Shown here one piece after another: positions 1-8,932 of a stretch of 64,000 nucleotides of DNA. The stretch's first letter is position 1; the number at the start of each line of letters is the position of its first letter. The notes under the pieces are model-generated. The model saw only the letters and a list, made by a program, of their open reading frames with translations, did no database searches and was not told where the DNA came from. A program made the position numbers and the translations under genes. The DNA lies in assembly GCF_000306235.2 (NCBI RefSeq), contig NZ_AKWZ02000007.1, positions 1 to 64,000 on the forward strand, in the 5' to 3' direction. The stretch is from Leptospira fainei serovar Hurstbridge str. BUT 6. GTDB lineage: Bacteria; Spirochaetota; Leptospiria; Leptospirales; Leptospiraceae.

Positions 1-459
1 TGGTGGATCAAATTAGGTATTTTTCCGGAAAGGATTCATCCGGGGAAACCACAAGAGAACGGAAGGCATGAAAGAATGCATAGGACTTTGAAGGCAGAAG
101 CGGTTTATCCGATTCGTTCTAATATGAGACAGCAGCAAAAGGCATTCGATCGTTTTAGAGCGGAATATAACCATGATCGTCCCCATGAGGCGTTAGGTCA
201 GAAGCCGCCTGCGAAGATCTATAAACCTTCCCTAAGATCCTATCCGAATCGTCTATCCGAGATATTTTATCCAGATCATTTTGAAATTCGTAAAGTCGAT
301 GACGGTAATTTTTATTGGAAAAATCAAAGATTCTTTATTACGAAGAGTTTAGGTGGAGAGAATATCGGCCTTGAACCTGTCGACGACGGTATATGGGCCA
401 TTTATTTCAGCTTTGTGAAAATAGGTTATTTGAATGAGAACACAAAGAAAAATATCTAG
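1..459 (+). CDS. IS481-type transposase, C-terminal part (5' end outside window)
   Basis: This is the C-terminal 152 residues of a DDE-type transposase of the IS481 family, read in frame from the first base of the window. The motif around position 64-84 reads NGRHERMHRTL, which carries the third catalytic residue (Glu) of the DD..E triad in this family. The complete copy at 37546-38697 has Lys here instead. An extra A in an A-run near 452 shifts the frame at the very end, so the protein stops six or so residues early with KKNI instead of KKISRTLKV; this tail is unlikely to matter. The start codon and the first two catalytic Asp residues lie outside the window, so whether the full gene is intact cannot be judged. 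Confidence 0.85.
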   Translation, partial: WWIKLGIFPERIHPGKPQENGRHERMHRTLKAEAVYPIRSNMRQQQKAFDRFRAEYNHDRPHEALGQKPPAKIYKPSLRSYPNRLSEIFYPDHFEIRKVDDGNFYWKNQRFFITKSLGGENIGLEPVDDGIWAIYFSFVKIGYLNENTKKNI

Positions 460-519
460 GACTTTGAAGTGTAACCCATGTCTCCGGTCTAAAGTGTTAC
501 CTATGTTCCAGGACGTACA
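1..519 (+). mobile_element. IS481-type insertion sequence, right part (copy 1)
   Basis: This is the right-hand part of an insertion sequence whose left part lies outside the window. It matches positions 38224-38742 of the complete copy at about 98%, with a few substitutions and two compensating 1-bp indels near the transposase 3' end. Both copies end in the same bases (the complement of TGTACGTCCTGGAACATAGG), which sets the right terminus near position 519. Immediately outside lies the CACCC..GGGTG hairpin of a dispersed repeat, the same relative target as for the complete copy. Confidence 0.85.
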
Positions 520-634
520 CACCCTTATTGGGTGGGGGCCGGTCGGTGGTACCCGCTCCGAAGCCCCTCGTTAGCACAATCCCGCTTTTTTGGAAACCCT
601 TTCTCTTAGCGAGTTTGTGTTGGAGCTCCTACAG
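520..634 (+). repeat. Dispersed hairpin-ended repeat, copy D
   Basis: This copy begins with the hairpin CACCC-TTATT-GGGTG followed by GGGGGCCGGTCGGTGG, then a variable AT-rich middle, and ends with the near-palindrome TGTTGGAGCTCCTACA (about 617-634). The same layout occurs at 23084-23196, 38743-38851 and 49768-49874. The IS481-type element directly abuts the hairpin. The terminal palindrome is shared with an inverted copy that continues to the right, so the two copies are arranged tail to tail. Confidence 0.6.
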
Positions 635-713
635 TCTTTTTTGAGGCCTTGTTGACAGTTCGGATAATTCGTGATAAATAACTTTGCTTCGAGAAACCGC
701 CTCCATCCCCCAC

Positions 714-2365
714 GAGCCTGTTGAAAAAGGGATGCAATTTTAGGGAACTTGCTAGATTTACGGAATGGCAAAGTTCAAGAATACGGATCCGAAATCAGCT
801 TAGAATGTACGTTTTAGACTTCAAGGAATTGTTCGGGGAAGAACATCCGATTCACGGTTTTAAGAAAGTCATTGATCGGTTAGATTTCGAAGATTTCGAA
901 AAGAATTACCAGAATGATGAGACTGGAAGACCTGCAATTTCACCGAAGAAAGTTATTTCGGCTCTTTTTTATTCCATTTTAATCGGCAATATCTCGATGC
1001 GGGAACTCTGTAGGATATCCAAACTCAGAGCTGAATTGATCTATCTTCTGGATGGAGAAGAGCTGGATCATAGTTTTATCTCAAAGTTCAGAAAGACTCA
1101 CAGAACTGAAATCGAAGATCTATTTTCTCAAACGGTATTTCTCGGTTACGAAAGCGGTTATATAGATTTTGAAACCGTTTCCATAGATGGCACTAAGATA
1201 AAGGCGAATGCGAATCCCGATGATATAGGGGACCTGGAAAAATTCGAGCTTAGACTTGAACAAATCGAAAAGGTAAGTAAGGTCAAATTTCAAGAATGGG
1301 AAAAGTCTGCCGATATGGATCGTTCTCAAATTCGAGACAAAAGAAAAGAATTAGAACTTAAAGGCAGAAAAGCTTACAGGATGCGGTAAAATTCCTAAAA
1401 AAGCACAAAGACCGTCGTAGAGTCCATCTCTATGAGAGAGATTGCGATCTACAGAAAAAAGGAAACGTATTCCTGGTAGGTTACAATGCTCAAGCGGCGG
1501 TCGATTGCAAATCCAACATGATCATTTCTCACAGTGTGGAAACGGAACAATCCGATACTAAGTTTGCGGAGAAAATGATTCGAAAAGTCGAATCTTGCTA
1601 CGAATTCTTAAGATCGGAAAAACAAGATTTAAATAGAATTCAATATGTCTTAGATGCCGGTTATGCAAGCGAAAGTAATTTCCAGAGATTAAAAGACTTC
1701 GATCTTTATTGTCCCGATCAAAAAGTAACAAGGTTATTCCAAGCAGGGAAGATCCCAAAAGTTACCGATTTCTCCAAACGAAGGCCTCCGTTCATCAAAT
1801 TTATCTATGAAAAGAAAGCTAACAACTTCGTCTGTCCATCGGGCAGAACACTTAAATTCCGATCCGAAAAGTATCTTCATGGACAATACAGTTATTCGGA
1901 TTACAGATCGACGGGTTGCAACGGCTGTAAGTTGAAACATTTCTGCACAAAAGGTCGATCTAAATCCATTTTGGTGAATTCTAATAACTTGAGAAGAAAC
2001 TACATTCATTTAAGTCCAAGTAAAAACTACCATCCGAGCGAGCTGAATAATTTCTACACGATGGAAATGCGCAAAAAGTTACAAAACCCGAAATCGAGAA
2101 AAATTTATGCCAAACGGTTTTCTTCGATTGAAGGCGTCTTTGGTGCAATGAAAGGATCTCGTGCAGGAAATAGATTCATGACAAAAGGATTGGAAAAAGT
2201 TTCTCTTGAATGGTCCGAAAGATGCTCCGCTCACAACATAGGAAAAATTTGCGGATTTCGGTATATTTAAACGATCTGCTACGGCAGTCCCTTCTTCTTT
2301 TTGCCATTCGCTTTAAAGAGGAAGAAGAATTTTCAGACAAACCAGGCCTCTTTTTCAACAGGCTC
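714..2365 (+). mobile_element. IS1182-type insertion sequence, 1652 bp, with target duplication CCAC
   Basis: The ends are a perfect 16-bp inverted repeat, GAGCCTGTTGAAAAAG at 714-729 and its complement at 2350-2365. The four bases CCAC flank both sides (710-713 and 2366-2369), a target-site duplication. The element carries one transposase gene that is frameshifted in this copy. The clean ends and duplication point to a direct transposition into the hairpin of a dispersed repeat rather than spread by recombination. Confidence 0.88.
805..2270 (+). pseudogene. IS1182-family transposase, frameshifted
   Basis: Two open frames together encode an IS1182-family transposase: an N-terminal DUF772-type domain (ATG at 805, reading into SIDGTKIKANANP) and a C-terminal DDE domain (frame of HLYERDC, GYNAQAAVDC, VLDAGYASE, SSIEGVFGAMKG). 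The catalytic Asp in SIDGTK, the Asp in VLDAGY and the Glu in SIEGVF are all present. The frame changes from the 805 frame to the -1 frame between about 1350 and 1385; the upstream frame stops at 1387-1389. Restoring the frame joins the two parts into a normal-length protein of about 488 residues. The Cys-rich stretch in the C-terminal half (CPSGRTL ... CNGCKLKHFC) is typical of the family. The copy is probably inactive. Confidence 0.85.
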
Positions 2366-2404
2366 CCACCCAGGAAGGGTGGGCTCCCCGTGCAGCTTAT
2401 AGCG

Positions 2405-3148
2405 CTATACACTTTTTTTCTTCAGCACCAATATCATCCGGCTGGCGTTACTACGGAATTTTACTTCGCTATAATTGGAATACACATTAAGAATTTCCAT
2501 TCGATGTTTTGAAACCATCCTCTGGAATTCGGTGAGAAAATAAGCACGCATCAAATGTTTATCTTTGATCTCTTTCGAATTAAGATTATAAATGTAGTTT
2601 ACTTCCACCACGGTGGCTTGGTCCGCGCGAACCAATCTAAAGCCTCGATTTCTTTGAATTATCGTATTACGAGCCTTAGTCTGCGACACTGGCGCAATTG
2701 CCTTTCTCTTTATCTTCCTCAACGGTTCGGCATTCCAAACTTCCAGGACCGCTATACCGGCGGGTTTCAGATTTTGCTCTAATTGTTTAAGAGAAGCCTC
2801 GACCTCTTCATTACTTAACAGATAGTTAAACGAACCGAATAGGCTTATAATTCCGTCCAATTGCTCGGCGGCTTTATACGTTTGTATATTTCCTACTTCG
2901 AACCGGCAATGTGAATAGCGTTTTTTTGCCACTTCGATCATTCGGGTAGAGGAATCCACGCCTTTAGGCTTGTAACCGAGGCCCTGGAAATGAGTAACAT
3001 GTTCCCCTGTACCGCATCCAAGGTCTAAAATATTGCGAATTCGGTGCTTTCGGAACAGACGATCTAAGAATTGGGTTTCCAAGTCGAATTTCCTGGTATT
3101 CTTTTCAATATCGAAGTAGTATTCCGCGAGTTCCGTGTATAGTTTCAT
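2405..3148 (-). CDS. Class I SAM-dependent methyltransferase, substrate unknown
   Basis: The protein of 247 residues starts at MKLYTELAEYYFD. The SAM-binding motif I is ILDLGCGTGEH near residue 40, followed by the acidic end of strand 2 (PKGVDSS) and SLFGSFNYLL where the family has its motif II/III region. This is a Methyltransf_25/11-type fold acting on a small molecule or lipid; the substrate cannot be told. The open frame runs 61 codons further upstream, but those codons overlap the divergent neighbour and have no family similarity, so the ATG at 3146-3148 was chosen. It is transcribed away from the 3216 gene with a 67-base gap, which must hold both promoters. Its end lies next to the inserted repeat and IS1182-type element. 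Confidence 0.75.
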   Translation of the reverse strand: MKLYTELAEYYFDIEKNTRKFDLETQFLDRLFRKHRIRNILDLGCGTGEHVTHFQGLGYKPKGVDSSTRMIEVAKKRYSHCRFEVGNIQTYKAAEQLDGIISLFGSFNYLLSNEEVEASLKQLEQNLKPAGIAVLEVWNAEPLRKIKRKAIAPVSQTKARNTIIQRNRGFRLVRADQATVVEVNYIYNLNSKEIKDKHLMRAYFLTEFQRMVSKHRMEILNVYSNYSEVKFRSNASRMILVLKKKSV

Positions 3149-3215
3149 GGAAAAATCATTTGAGCTAGAAGGAAGTCTGCCCGTTACATATAGTAACGGA
3201 ACGGAGTCCGGCAAA

Positions 3216-4328
3216 ATGCAATTTTTCGGGGATTTTTTTCTATTTCTTTCGACCTTTCTCGTTGCCGAGGGAAATTCTCTGCTATGGATAGACGGAGAAA
3301 TCATTGCCCTAGCGGGGATTTCACTTACCATGCTGACTTTATTCGGATTTGTTGTCCGAACTAACGTTGAAAAACGGGAAGAAGCAAGCCGGCATACTAA
3401 GGAAAATTTCCAAGCTGATGAACTCCAGACGAATTTGAACGAATTTTCTTCTTTAGAAACTCAAACTTCGACGATCGGAATTCCTCCAACTTACGAAAAA
3501 ACCGACGAATCGCTTAGGGAGGAAGACGGGCTGCCGGAGATTCCGCAGGAAGAAGCCGACGCGACTCCAATCCGCTTTCACTTTCCCGTGAAAGGTCGGA
3601 CGTATGAAGTATTGCAGGATTTTTTACGTTCTTTACCAGAAGGAGATCATTGGGAGATTCATTTATACTCACCGAATCGAAAACTAAGTCGTTCCGCAAC
3701 GAAAGAAGGAAGCATGATCGTATTCCAAGACGGGTTTCCGGAAGTCGTAGAGACTCCCACTGACGAGGCTATAATATGGAAACTCGAGTGGGAAGGCCTA
3801 CTTGTCGGATGCGTTTTATACATTTCCCGGTCGAAAATAGATCTTAATATTTCGATAATCACCCCCTTGCTTGAGTCGGTTACCGAAAAGCTCGTATTGG
3901 CAGCAAAGACGGAGGATTTCGAAACGGGCTGGCTATCTCATTTATCTTTTTGCAATATTTTGGAAAAGGAAAGAGTTATCGGCGAGGAGCCGAAAATCCT
4001 TATGTTTGTGGAATTCCGGGGGATAGAAGGACGCCTGCTTCCAGCATTGAAAAGCTTCGGAAATTGGTGGAAAGAAAAATATAGGGAATCACCGTCTCTT
4101 TTTCGAATTAGAAATAATCGGATTGCCGCTTTTTTGACTTCCGAAGATTGGATCGAATTTCAAAATTCTCTTCCTCTCATTATGGAATTTTTGGGTTCTT
4201 CGGATCTTTCTTTAAATGTCGGCGCCTCAGTCAGAATTCGGCTCGGTGACAAAGATTGGGAGTATAAAGCCAGAAAGGCGTTATACTCATCCGTGACGGA
4301 AGGTTTAAATCGTTTAGTATGTCTTTAA
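3216..4328 (+). CDS. Two-TM membrane protein with large cytoplasmic domain, unknown function
   Basis: I do not recognise a named family. The 370-residue protein starts with two hydrophobic segments (about residues 3-20 and 26-46), then a Glu-rich linker, then a roughly 230-residue soluble domain. The ATG at 3216 is preceded by GGAG with a 9-base spacer, a better start than the upstream ATG at 3135, which would overlap the divergent gene. Its last 10 bases overlap the start of the CheX-like gene, so the two are translationally coupled. Coupling to a CheX-like protein suggests a role in signalling or chemotaxis at the inner membrane, but this is inference only. The C-terminal domain contains patterns that could belong to a degenerate GAF or nucleotide-cyclase-like fold, which a profile search would settle. 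Confidence 0.6.
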   Translation: MQFFGDFFLFLSTFLVAEGNSLLWIDGEIIALAGISLTMLTLFGFVVRTNVEKREEASRHTKENFQADELQTNLNEFSSLETQTSTIGIPPTYEKTDESLREEDGLPEIPQEEADATPIRFHFPVKGRTYEVLQDFLRSLPEGDHWEIHLYSPNRKLSRSATKEGSMIVFQDGFPEVVETPTDEAIIWKLEWEGLLVGCVLYISRSKIDLNISIITPLLESVTEKLVLAAKTEDFETGWLSHLSFCNILEKERVIGEEPKILMFVEFRGIEGRLLPALKSFGNWWKEKYRESPSLFRIRNNRIAAFLTSEDWIEFQNSLPLIMEFLGSSDLSLNVGASVRIRLGDKDWEYKARKALYSSVTEGLNRLVCL

Positions 4329-4831
4329 ATTTGGATCCTTTACTCGACGAAAAGTTTATTCTTACGATCTCGCAGATCTTTCCGGAATTTCTAGATAAAA
4401 ATTTGGGAGTTAATGCCGCTAGAGAAGCTTTCGGCCCTTCAAAGAATGAAGGGTTCTGTTACGAAAATTGCACATCCGTAGAATTCAAAGGAGAGGCGGA
4501 AGGTCGATTGTTTTTAGCCATGGACGGTTATACAAAATTAAAATTATTACCGAAGATCGCTCGCTCATTCCATATTGATCCGACTATCCGAAGCCATGCT
4601 GCATCGATCATGCTTGAATTTGCCAATCAGATTTGCGCCGAGCTTATTTCGGAAATGAAATTGGGCAGATTTAAGATCGATATATTACCGCCCGAAAATC
4701 TGAATCATAAATTAGTTCCCGTCGACTTGGAACATTTTAGACAATATATACTAATCTATTTCTTAAAAGATGAAAGTGTAAAACAATATCTTGGAAGAAT
4801 CTATCTGATTCTTCTTATGAAAAAATATTAA
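4319..4831 (+). CDS. CheX-like chemotaxis phosphatase domain protein
   Basis: A 170-residue single-domain protein resembling CheX/CheC-type phosphatases, which remove phosphate from CheY-P or other receiver domains. The segment MLEFANQICAEL near residue 100 fits the ExxN signature of these enzymes (Glu and Asn placed to attack the phospho-Asp), and the following DILPPENL resembles the strand after the active helix. Only one ExxN copy is seen, as in CheX. The gene overlaps the preceding membrane-protein gene by 10 bases and ends 39 bases before the next gene, so it is probably part of one operon. The assignment rests on motif pattern and length. Confidence 0.6.
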   Translation: MSLNLDPLLDEKFILTISQIFPEFLDKNLGVNAAREAFGPSKNEGFCYENCTSVEFKGEAEGRLFLAMDGYTKLKLLPKIARSFHIDPTIRSHAASIMLEFANQICAELISEMKLGRFKIDILPPENLNHKLVPVDLEHFRQYILIYFLKDESVKQYLGRIYLILLMKKY

Positions 4832-4870
4832 TTCGAAAACCGTTAGGATGGTTTCTTTCGCTTTTCAACT

Positions 4871-5902
4871 ATGATAGAAAAATATTATTTAGTCGGCTTT
4901 CCCTTCCTGGTTCGATATGCAGGTCTCGGTTTTTCTTCCGTTCCGGCGTTCAAAGAAAGAAACATACTGATAGATTCCGGATTAGAAATAAGAACGAAAA
5001 TTTTTCCAGGAAAAAAAAACGCGCCTGCTGTCTATATCCAGCACGGGATGAGCGCCCGAGGCATCGAGGATCCTCGAATTTTGGAACTAGCGAGGCATCT
5101 CTATAATACCGGATTTACCGTTTACTTACCCGAATTGCCGGAAGTCAGAGGCTTGAAAGTTTCGTCCGAAACTGTGCCTAAAATCCGTTCTACATTTCGC
5201 GCCATTTACGAGCTGGAAGGAAAACCGGTTTCGTATCTGTCCGCAAGCTTCTCTGCCGGAATGGGAATGGTCGCTCTTTCGAGCGAAGAGGAACAAGTCA
5301 GGTTATCGTCTACCTTGTTGGTAGGGACATATGCGGATTTTAGCAAAACGCTTCCGTTTGTAATCGCTAATTTTGAAAGAGACCCATATGCGGTGTACGT
5401 AATGCTCTACAATTACATTAAAAAGATCAGGAGTAATTTTCAGGCCTTGGAAGAATTCTTTCGGGAATCCGCTTTGGATTCGGGCCTTCAACGACGGGAA
5501 GAGGCGGCAATCGGTCTTAGAATGTATTCGGCTCTGAGTTCGGAGGAACGCGAATTTGTGGATGAAATTAGATCCGTGCCATCCTTCCGGGAGAAATTGT
5601 CGGTGGAAATTTTGAATTCTCTTCCACCTGGCTTCATCAAAGAGAATTCCCCTGCCAATTTTACCTCTTCTTGGAGAAAACCGATCGCATTATTACACGG
5701 ATTTGACGATCCGGTGATTTCTCCGGGCGAATCCGAGGATTTATTCCTGGACCTCCGGAATCGCCTAAAGGACCCCCCGATCTTTGTAAAATCGCGTTTA
5801 TTGACCCATGGCGATCATTTGCCATTCTATACTCAGTTTCCGGAAATTCCGTCTATGGCTAAAATATGGGGATTCTTCATAAAAAACGCCTTTGAGTCTT
5901 AA
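4871..5902 (+). CDS. Alpha/beta-hydrolase family protein
   Basis: A 343-residue protein with the features of the alpha/beta-hydrolase fold: an oxyanion-region QHGMSARG near residue 57, a nucleophile elbow ASFSAGMG around Ser128, a late acidic turn LLHGFDDPV (Asp), and a C-terminal HGDHLPF with the candidate catalytic His. The order Ser-Asp-His is normal. No signal peptide is seen although the N-terminus is moderately hydrophobic (YYLVGFPFLVRYAGLGF), so membrane association is possible. Likely substrates are esters or lipids, but nothing in the sequence identifies them. It follows the CheX-like gene on the same strand. Confidence 0.7.
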   Translation: MIEKYYLVGFPFLVRYAGLGFSSVPAFKERNILIDSGLEIRTKIFPGKKNAPAVYIQHGMSARGIEDPRILELARHLYNTGFTVYLPELPEVRGLKVSSETVPKIRSTFRAIYELEGKPVSYLSASFSAGMGMVALSSEEEQVRLSSTLLVGTYADFSKTLPFVIANFERDPYAVYVMLYNYIKKIRSNFQALEEFFRESALDSGLQRREEAAIGLRMYSALSSEEREFVDEIRSVPSFREKLSVEILNSLPPGFIKENSPANFTSSWRKPIALLHGFDDPVISPGESEDLFLDLRNRLKDPPIFVKSRLLTHGDHLPFYTQFPEIPSMAKIWGFFIKNAFES

Positions 5903-6164
5903 AAGGAGATGTTATTTTTCTCGAAATTTATCCGTCCTCATATAAAGGTACTTTCGTCCCAAAATGCCTCGAGTTGGAACGTTCGTTAGTCGACGATAAG
6001 AGGGAAACGTAAGAGATTTAAGTGTAAACTTTTGTCTCCAATGGAACGCGAAAAAAGAGAAACTTGAGAATCGGACACGATTGTTGTCAGAAAATTGTTA
6101 ACCTGTTGCTAAATTATAAAAAAGGCCGCAACTAGTGAGAAGGTCCGATTGTTAGTAAGGTAGA

Positions 6165-7655
6165 ATGATTGTGAGTACTGAACAAACCTCAGGATTGCCG
6201 GAACAAGATACAAGCTGGGAAAGCGTATTTACTTTAAAAGTAGCTAATGACGCTTTATCAGCCGAACTAACGATTCGGCCTGGGATGATAAAAGGGCGTT
6301 CCTTATCAACGGGAGTTATCCTAGAATTTTTACATGATCGAGATATATCTCAAGAACGAGTTTTAAACGATCAAATTTATCAGACGCTAAAGCATTTGGC
6401 CGATGCTACTTCGAAAATGAATTTTTCGCCGGTAACGTTTCCTATTGCTGCCGGTCTTCCTCCGACGAGGGGAGAGGACGGATGGCTGAAATTTTACCAC
6501 CCTCAAGCTCAAAGGGTAAAAATCGGAGAAGATGGAAAAGCCGATTTTCGAAATATCGATCGATATATATATGTAAAAGAGGGCGAGAAACTTGCTACAC
6601 TCTTCGAAGGAATTCCTGGCAAAGCCGGAATCGACGTATTTGGAAAGCCGATAGCTCCTCCTGCGATCAAAAGACCGAAATTAACCGTCGGAAAGAACGT
6701 GCAGGAAAGGCAGACGTTGGTAGACGGAAAGCCGCTACGCGAATATCACGCAACTACAAATGGGGCCATTTTTTCCACCGACAGTTCGGTCACCGTTTCT
6801 CAGGAATTGCAAATCGATTCCAATGTAGGCTTAGGAACCGGAAACGTTAATTATGACGGAAACGTATTAGTCAAAGGTGATATAGAATCGGGGGCTTCCG
6901 TCGTGACAAACGGAAGTCTGATCGTAAAAGGAAATATAGAATCTTCCGATCTTACCATCGCTAGGGATTTGGAAGCAAGCGGCGGAATTAAAGGTGATGG
7001 CAAAAACGTCATAAAAATCGGCGGCCACCTAAACGCTAAATTCATTGAAAACGCGGAGATAGAAGTCGACGGAGACGTGGTGATCGAGGGATTTATTTTG
7101 AATTCCAAAATCCATTGTCTCGGGACGATCGCATTGAACGGTTCGAATGCTAACCTAGTTTCTTCTTCCGTAACGACCTTTACGGGTTTGGTTTGTAGTA
7201 ATCTGGGCTCTCAGGCGGAATTAGATACCGTCGTTGAATTAGGATTTCATTTTCGAAACGATCGCGCATTCGAGGAATTGACTAAACGTTTGCATTCGGC
7301 CGAAAAAGAGATGGAGAAGGTTCTTCCTAAAATTCAGCAAATCAAGCAGCTAGTGCAACGATCTCGCGGTCAAATTCCCGAAGAGAAGAAAGAGGGCTAT
7401 CGTAAGGTTTTTGAAGAGTATAACGAAAAAAATCGATTTATGGAAGCCCTAAAGCAAAAGATCGAGGTTCTCAGAACCACTCGCTTCCATCCTGGAGAGG
7501 TGCAACTAGTCGTTCGGAAGGGCGCTTATAAGGGAGCCATTATCAAGTATAGAAGGCAAATCGAGAAGATAGATAAATTTCAATCCGCCTTCATGATGCG
7601 TTTTCATCCTGGACAGGATAAAGCGGCAATGGTCGCAGTCAAAGCTCAAAAATGA
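6165..7655 (+). CDS. FapA/DUF342 family protein
   Basis: A 496-residue protein of the FapA (DUF342) family. The N-terminal part contains DGWLKFYHPQAQ and the following EGEKLATLFEGIPGKAGIDVFG, which match the conserved FapA region. The middle part is a right-handed beta-helix-like stretch with repeated turns (GNVLVKGDIESGA, GSLIVKGNIESS, GGHLNAKFIENAEIEVDGDVVIEG). The C-terminal third is a predicted coiled coil rich in Glu/Lys, from about residue 370 to 450. Family members occur in many bacteria with polymer-forming or signalling roles that are not settled. A 262-base leader separates it from the gene before; AAGG lies five or six bases upstream of the ATG. Confidence 0.8.
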   Translation: MIVSTEQTSGLPEQDTSWESVFTLKVANDALSAELTIRPGMIKGRSLSTGVILEFLHDRDISQERVLNDQIYQTLKHLADATSKMNFSPVTFPIAAGLPPTRGEDGWLKFYHPQAQRVKIGEDGKADFRNIDRYIYVKEGEKLATLFEGIPGKAGIDVFGKPIAPPAIKRPKLTVGKNVQERQTLVDGKPLREYHATTNGAIFSTDSSVTVSQELQIDSNVGLGTGNVNYDGNVLVKGDIESGASVVTNGSLIVKGNIESSDLTIARDLEASGGIKGDGKNVIKIGGHLNAKFIENAEIEVDGDVVIEGFILNSKIHCLGTIALNGSNANLVSSSVTTFTGLVCSNLGSQAELDTVVELGFHFRNDRAFEELTKRLHSAEKEMEKVLPKIQQIKQLVQRSRGQIPEEKKEGYRKVFEEYNEKNRFMEALKQKIEVLRTTRFHPGEVQLVVRKGAYKGAIIKYRRQIEKIDKFQSAFMMRFHPGQDKAAMVAVKAQK

Positions 7656-7687
7656 GAAAACGTCGTGCAGAAAGGTATTCGATTTAG

Positions 7688-8767
7688 TTAACCGAATACC
7701 TTTTGGATTTCGGAGGGTTTTATTATACCTCTTTCGGTTATAAACGCAGTAATGAACTCTGCAGGCGTTACATCAAAAGAAGGATTTAAGGCTTTGACCG
7801 CTTTCGGAGCAATAATGCCTTCACCCAAGATGGGAGAACCGTCTTCTTTTTTCAGGAAATTCAATCTTGTAACTTCTTCAGGATTTCGCATCTCTATCGG
7901 AATATCTTTACCGGAAGCTATCCTGAAATCGAAACTTTTTTCCGTGGCGGCTATATAGAAAGGGACACCGTGAGCCTTTGCAACGATCGCTAAAGGATAG
8001 GTTCCGATTTTGTTTGCGGAATCTCCATTTGCTGCGACTCGATCGACCCCGACGATTACGGCATTAATTTTCTGAGTTGCCATTAGCCAACCTGCCATAC
8101 TATCCGTAATTAGATAAGAGTCGATTCCTTCCTCCAGTAGTTCCCAGGCGGTTAAGCGAGCGCCTTGCAGATAGGGGCGTGTTTCATCTGCATAAACGGT
8201 TAAATCATATCCTCCTTCATGGAGAGAACGGATTACCCCCAAGGCTGTCCCATGACCCGCGGTTGCGAGAGCTCCAGTATTGCAGTGAGTTAATATTTTT
8301 ATTTTTTCCGACTTATTCGGAAATAAAGCCAATCCATTATTGGATAGAGCTATGTTATTTCGAATATCATCTTCGTAGACGCTAATCGCAAATTTCTCGG
8401 CGATATTTTGTATCTCACCGAAGTTTAAGGATTCGAATTTTTCCTTTGGGAGTAGTTTCCTAAATTCGTCGAGAGCGGTTCGCAGATTAACCGCCGTCGG
8501 TCTCGATTCTAAAATGCGAGATAGAATTATCTCCAGCGTTTCATACGACGGCTTGGTATCGAATTTTTTTAATTCTAAGACAACGCCGAATAATCCGGTT
8601 ATGGCGATCGCCGGCGCCCCCCTAACAATCATTTCGCGGATAGCTAGGATTGTGTCGTCTGCAGTGGACGCCAAAAACCATTCTTTTTTGCCGGGGATCA
8701 TGCGCTGGTCTAAAAGACGTAAAATTCGGCCTTCCCAGAAGATAGGTCGTAAATTTTGCTTTTCCAA
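7688..8767 (-). CDS. mtnA: S-methyl-5-thioribose-1-phosphate isomerase
   Basis: The 359-residue protein converts 5-methylthioribose 1-phosphate to methylthioribulose 1-phosphate in the methionine salvage pathway, in the cytoplasm. It shows the MtnA landmarks RGAPAIAITGLFG (residues 49-61), the catalytic Cys162 in THCNTGALAT and the catalytic Asp242 in VGVDRVAANGD, followed by NKIGTYPLA. Length is normal for MtnA rather than eIF2B subunits. It is transcribed divergently from the rhomboid gene; the 165-base gap holds a strong GC hairpin but no clear SAM riboswitch. No other salvage gene is adjacent. Confidence 0.95.
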   Translation of the reverse strand: MEKQNLRPIFWEGRILRLLDQRMIPGKKEWFLASTADDTILAIREMIVRGAPAIAITGLFGVVLELKKFDTKPSYETLEIILSRILESRPTAVNLRTALDEFRKLLPKEKFESLNFGEIQNIAEKFAISVYEDDIRNNIALSNNGLALFPNKSEKIKILTHCNTGALATAGHGTALGVIRSLHEGGYDLTVYADETRPYLQGARLTAWELLEEGIDSYLITDSMAGWLMATQKINAVIVGVDRVAANGDSANKIGTYPLAIVAKAHGVPFYIAATEKSFDFRIASGKDIPIEMRNPEEVTRLNFLKKEDGSPILGEGIIAPKAVKALNPSFDVTPAEFITAFITERGIIKPSEIQKVFG

Positions 8768-8865
8768 ACTTTTTTTGGCCCGATTTACTAAAGCGAGCCC
8801 TCCTTTCCTACGATTATAACTATGTGATTGAAGTCATCCGCCAACTCCCAGGGGATGAGGACGAA

Positions 8866-8887
8866 CCGGGGCTAGCATAAGCCCCGG
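8866..8887. other. Strong GC hairpin between divergent genes mtnA and rhomboid
   Basis: CCGGGGCT and AGCCCCGG form a perfect 8-bp stem around a 6-base loop AGCATA. Neither strand has a U-run after the stem, so it is not a standard terminator, and both neighbouring genes are transcribed away from it. It may be part of a structured 5' leader, a protein-binding site or a small RNA. No known riboswitch core was recognised around it. Confidence 0.5.
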
Positions 8888-8932
8888 CTTTGCCTACTTG
8901 ACTCCACTACCAGTTCCCTTAAACCTTACATA

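Larger units (their letters stand above)
617..2386 (-). repeat. Dispersed hairpin-ended repeat, inverted copy E, split by IS1182-type element
   Basis: Read on the minus strand, 2386-2366 joined to 713-617 gives CCCACCCTTCCTGGGTGGGG, then GGAGGCGG, an AT-rich middle and the palindrome TGTAGGAGCTCCAACA. This is the same plan as the other copies of the family. The insertion sequence at 714-2365 interrupts the right arm of the hairpin. The 250 bases between the two transposase genes are thus fully explained by two tail-to-tail repeat copies. Confidence 0.55.

Noticed and set aside
1350..1390. Programmed -1 frameshift in the IS1182-type transposase
   Set aside because: No canonical X-XXY-YYZ slippery site in the right frame was found and this family normally has a single frame, so a mutation is more likely.
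8821..8932. tRNA, SAM riboswitch or hammerhead ribozyme in the mtnA/rhomboid gap
   Set aside because: TTCG, GATGA and GAA strings occur, but no complete cloverleaf, riboswitch core or ribozyme core could be built.
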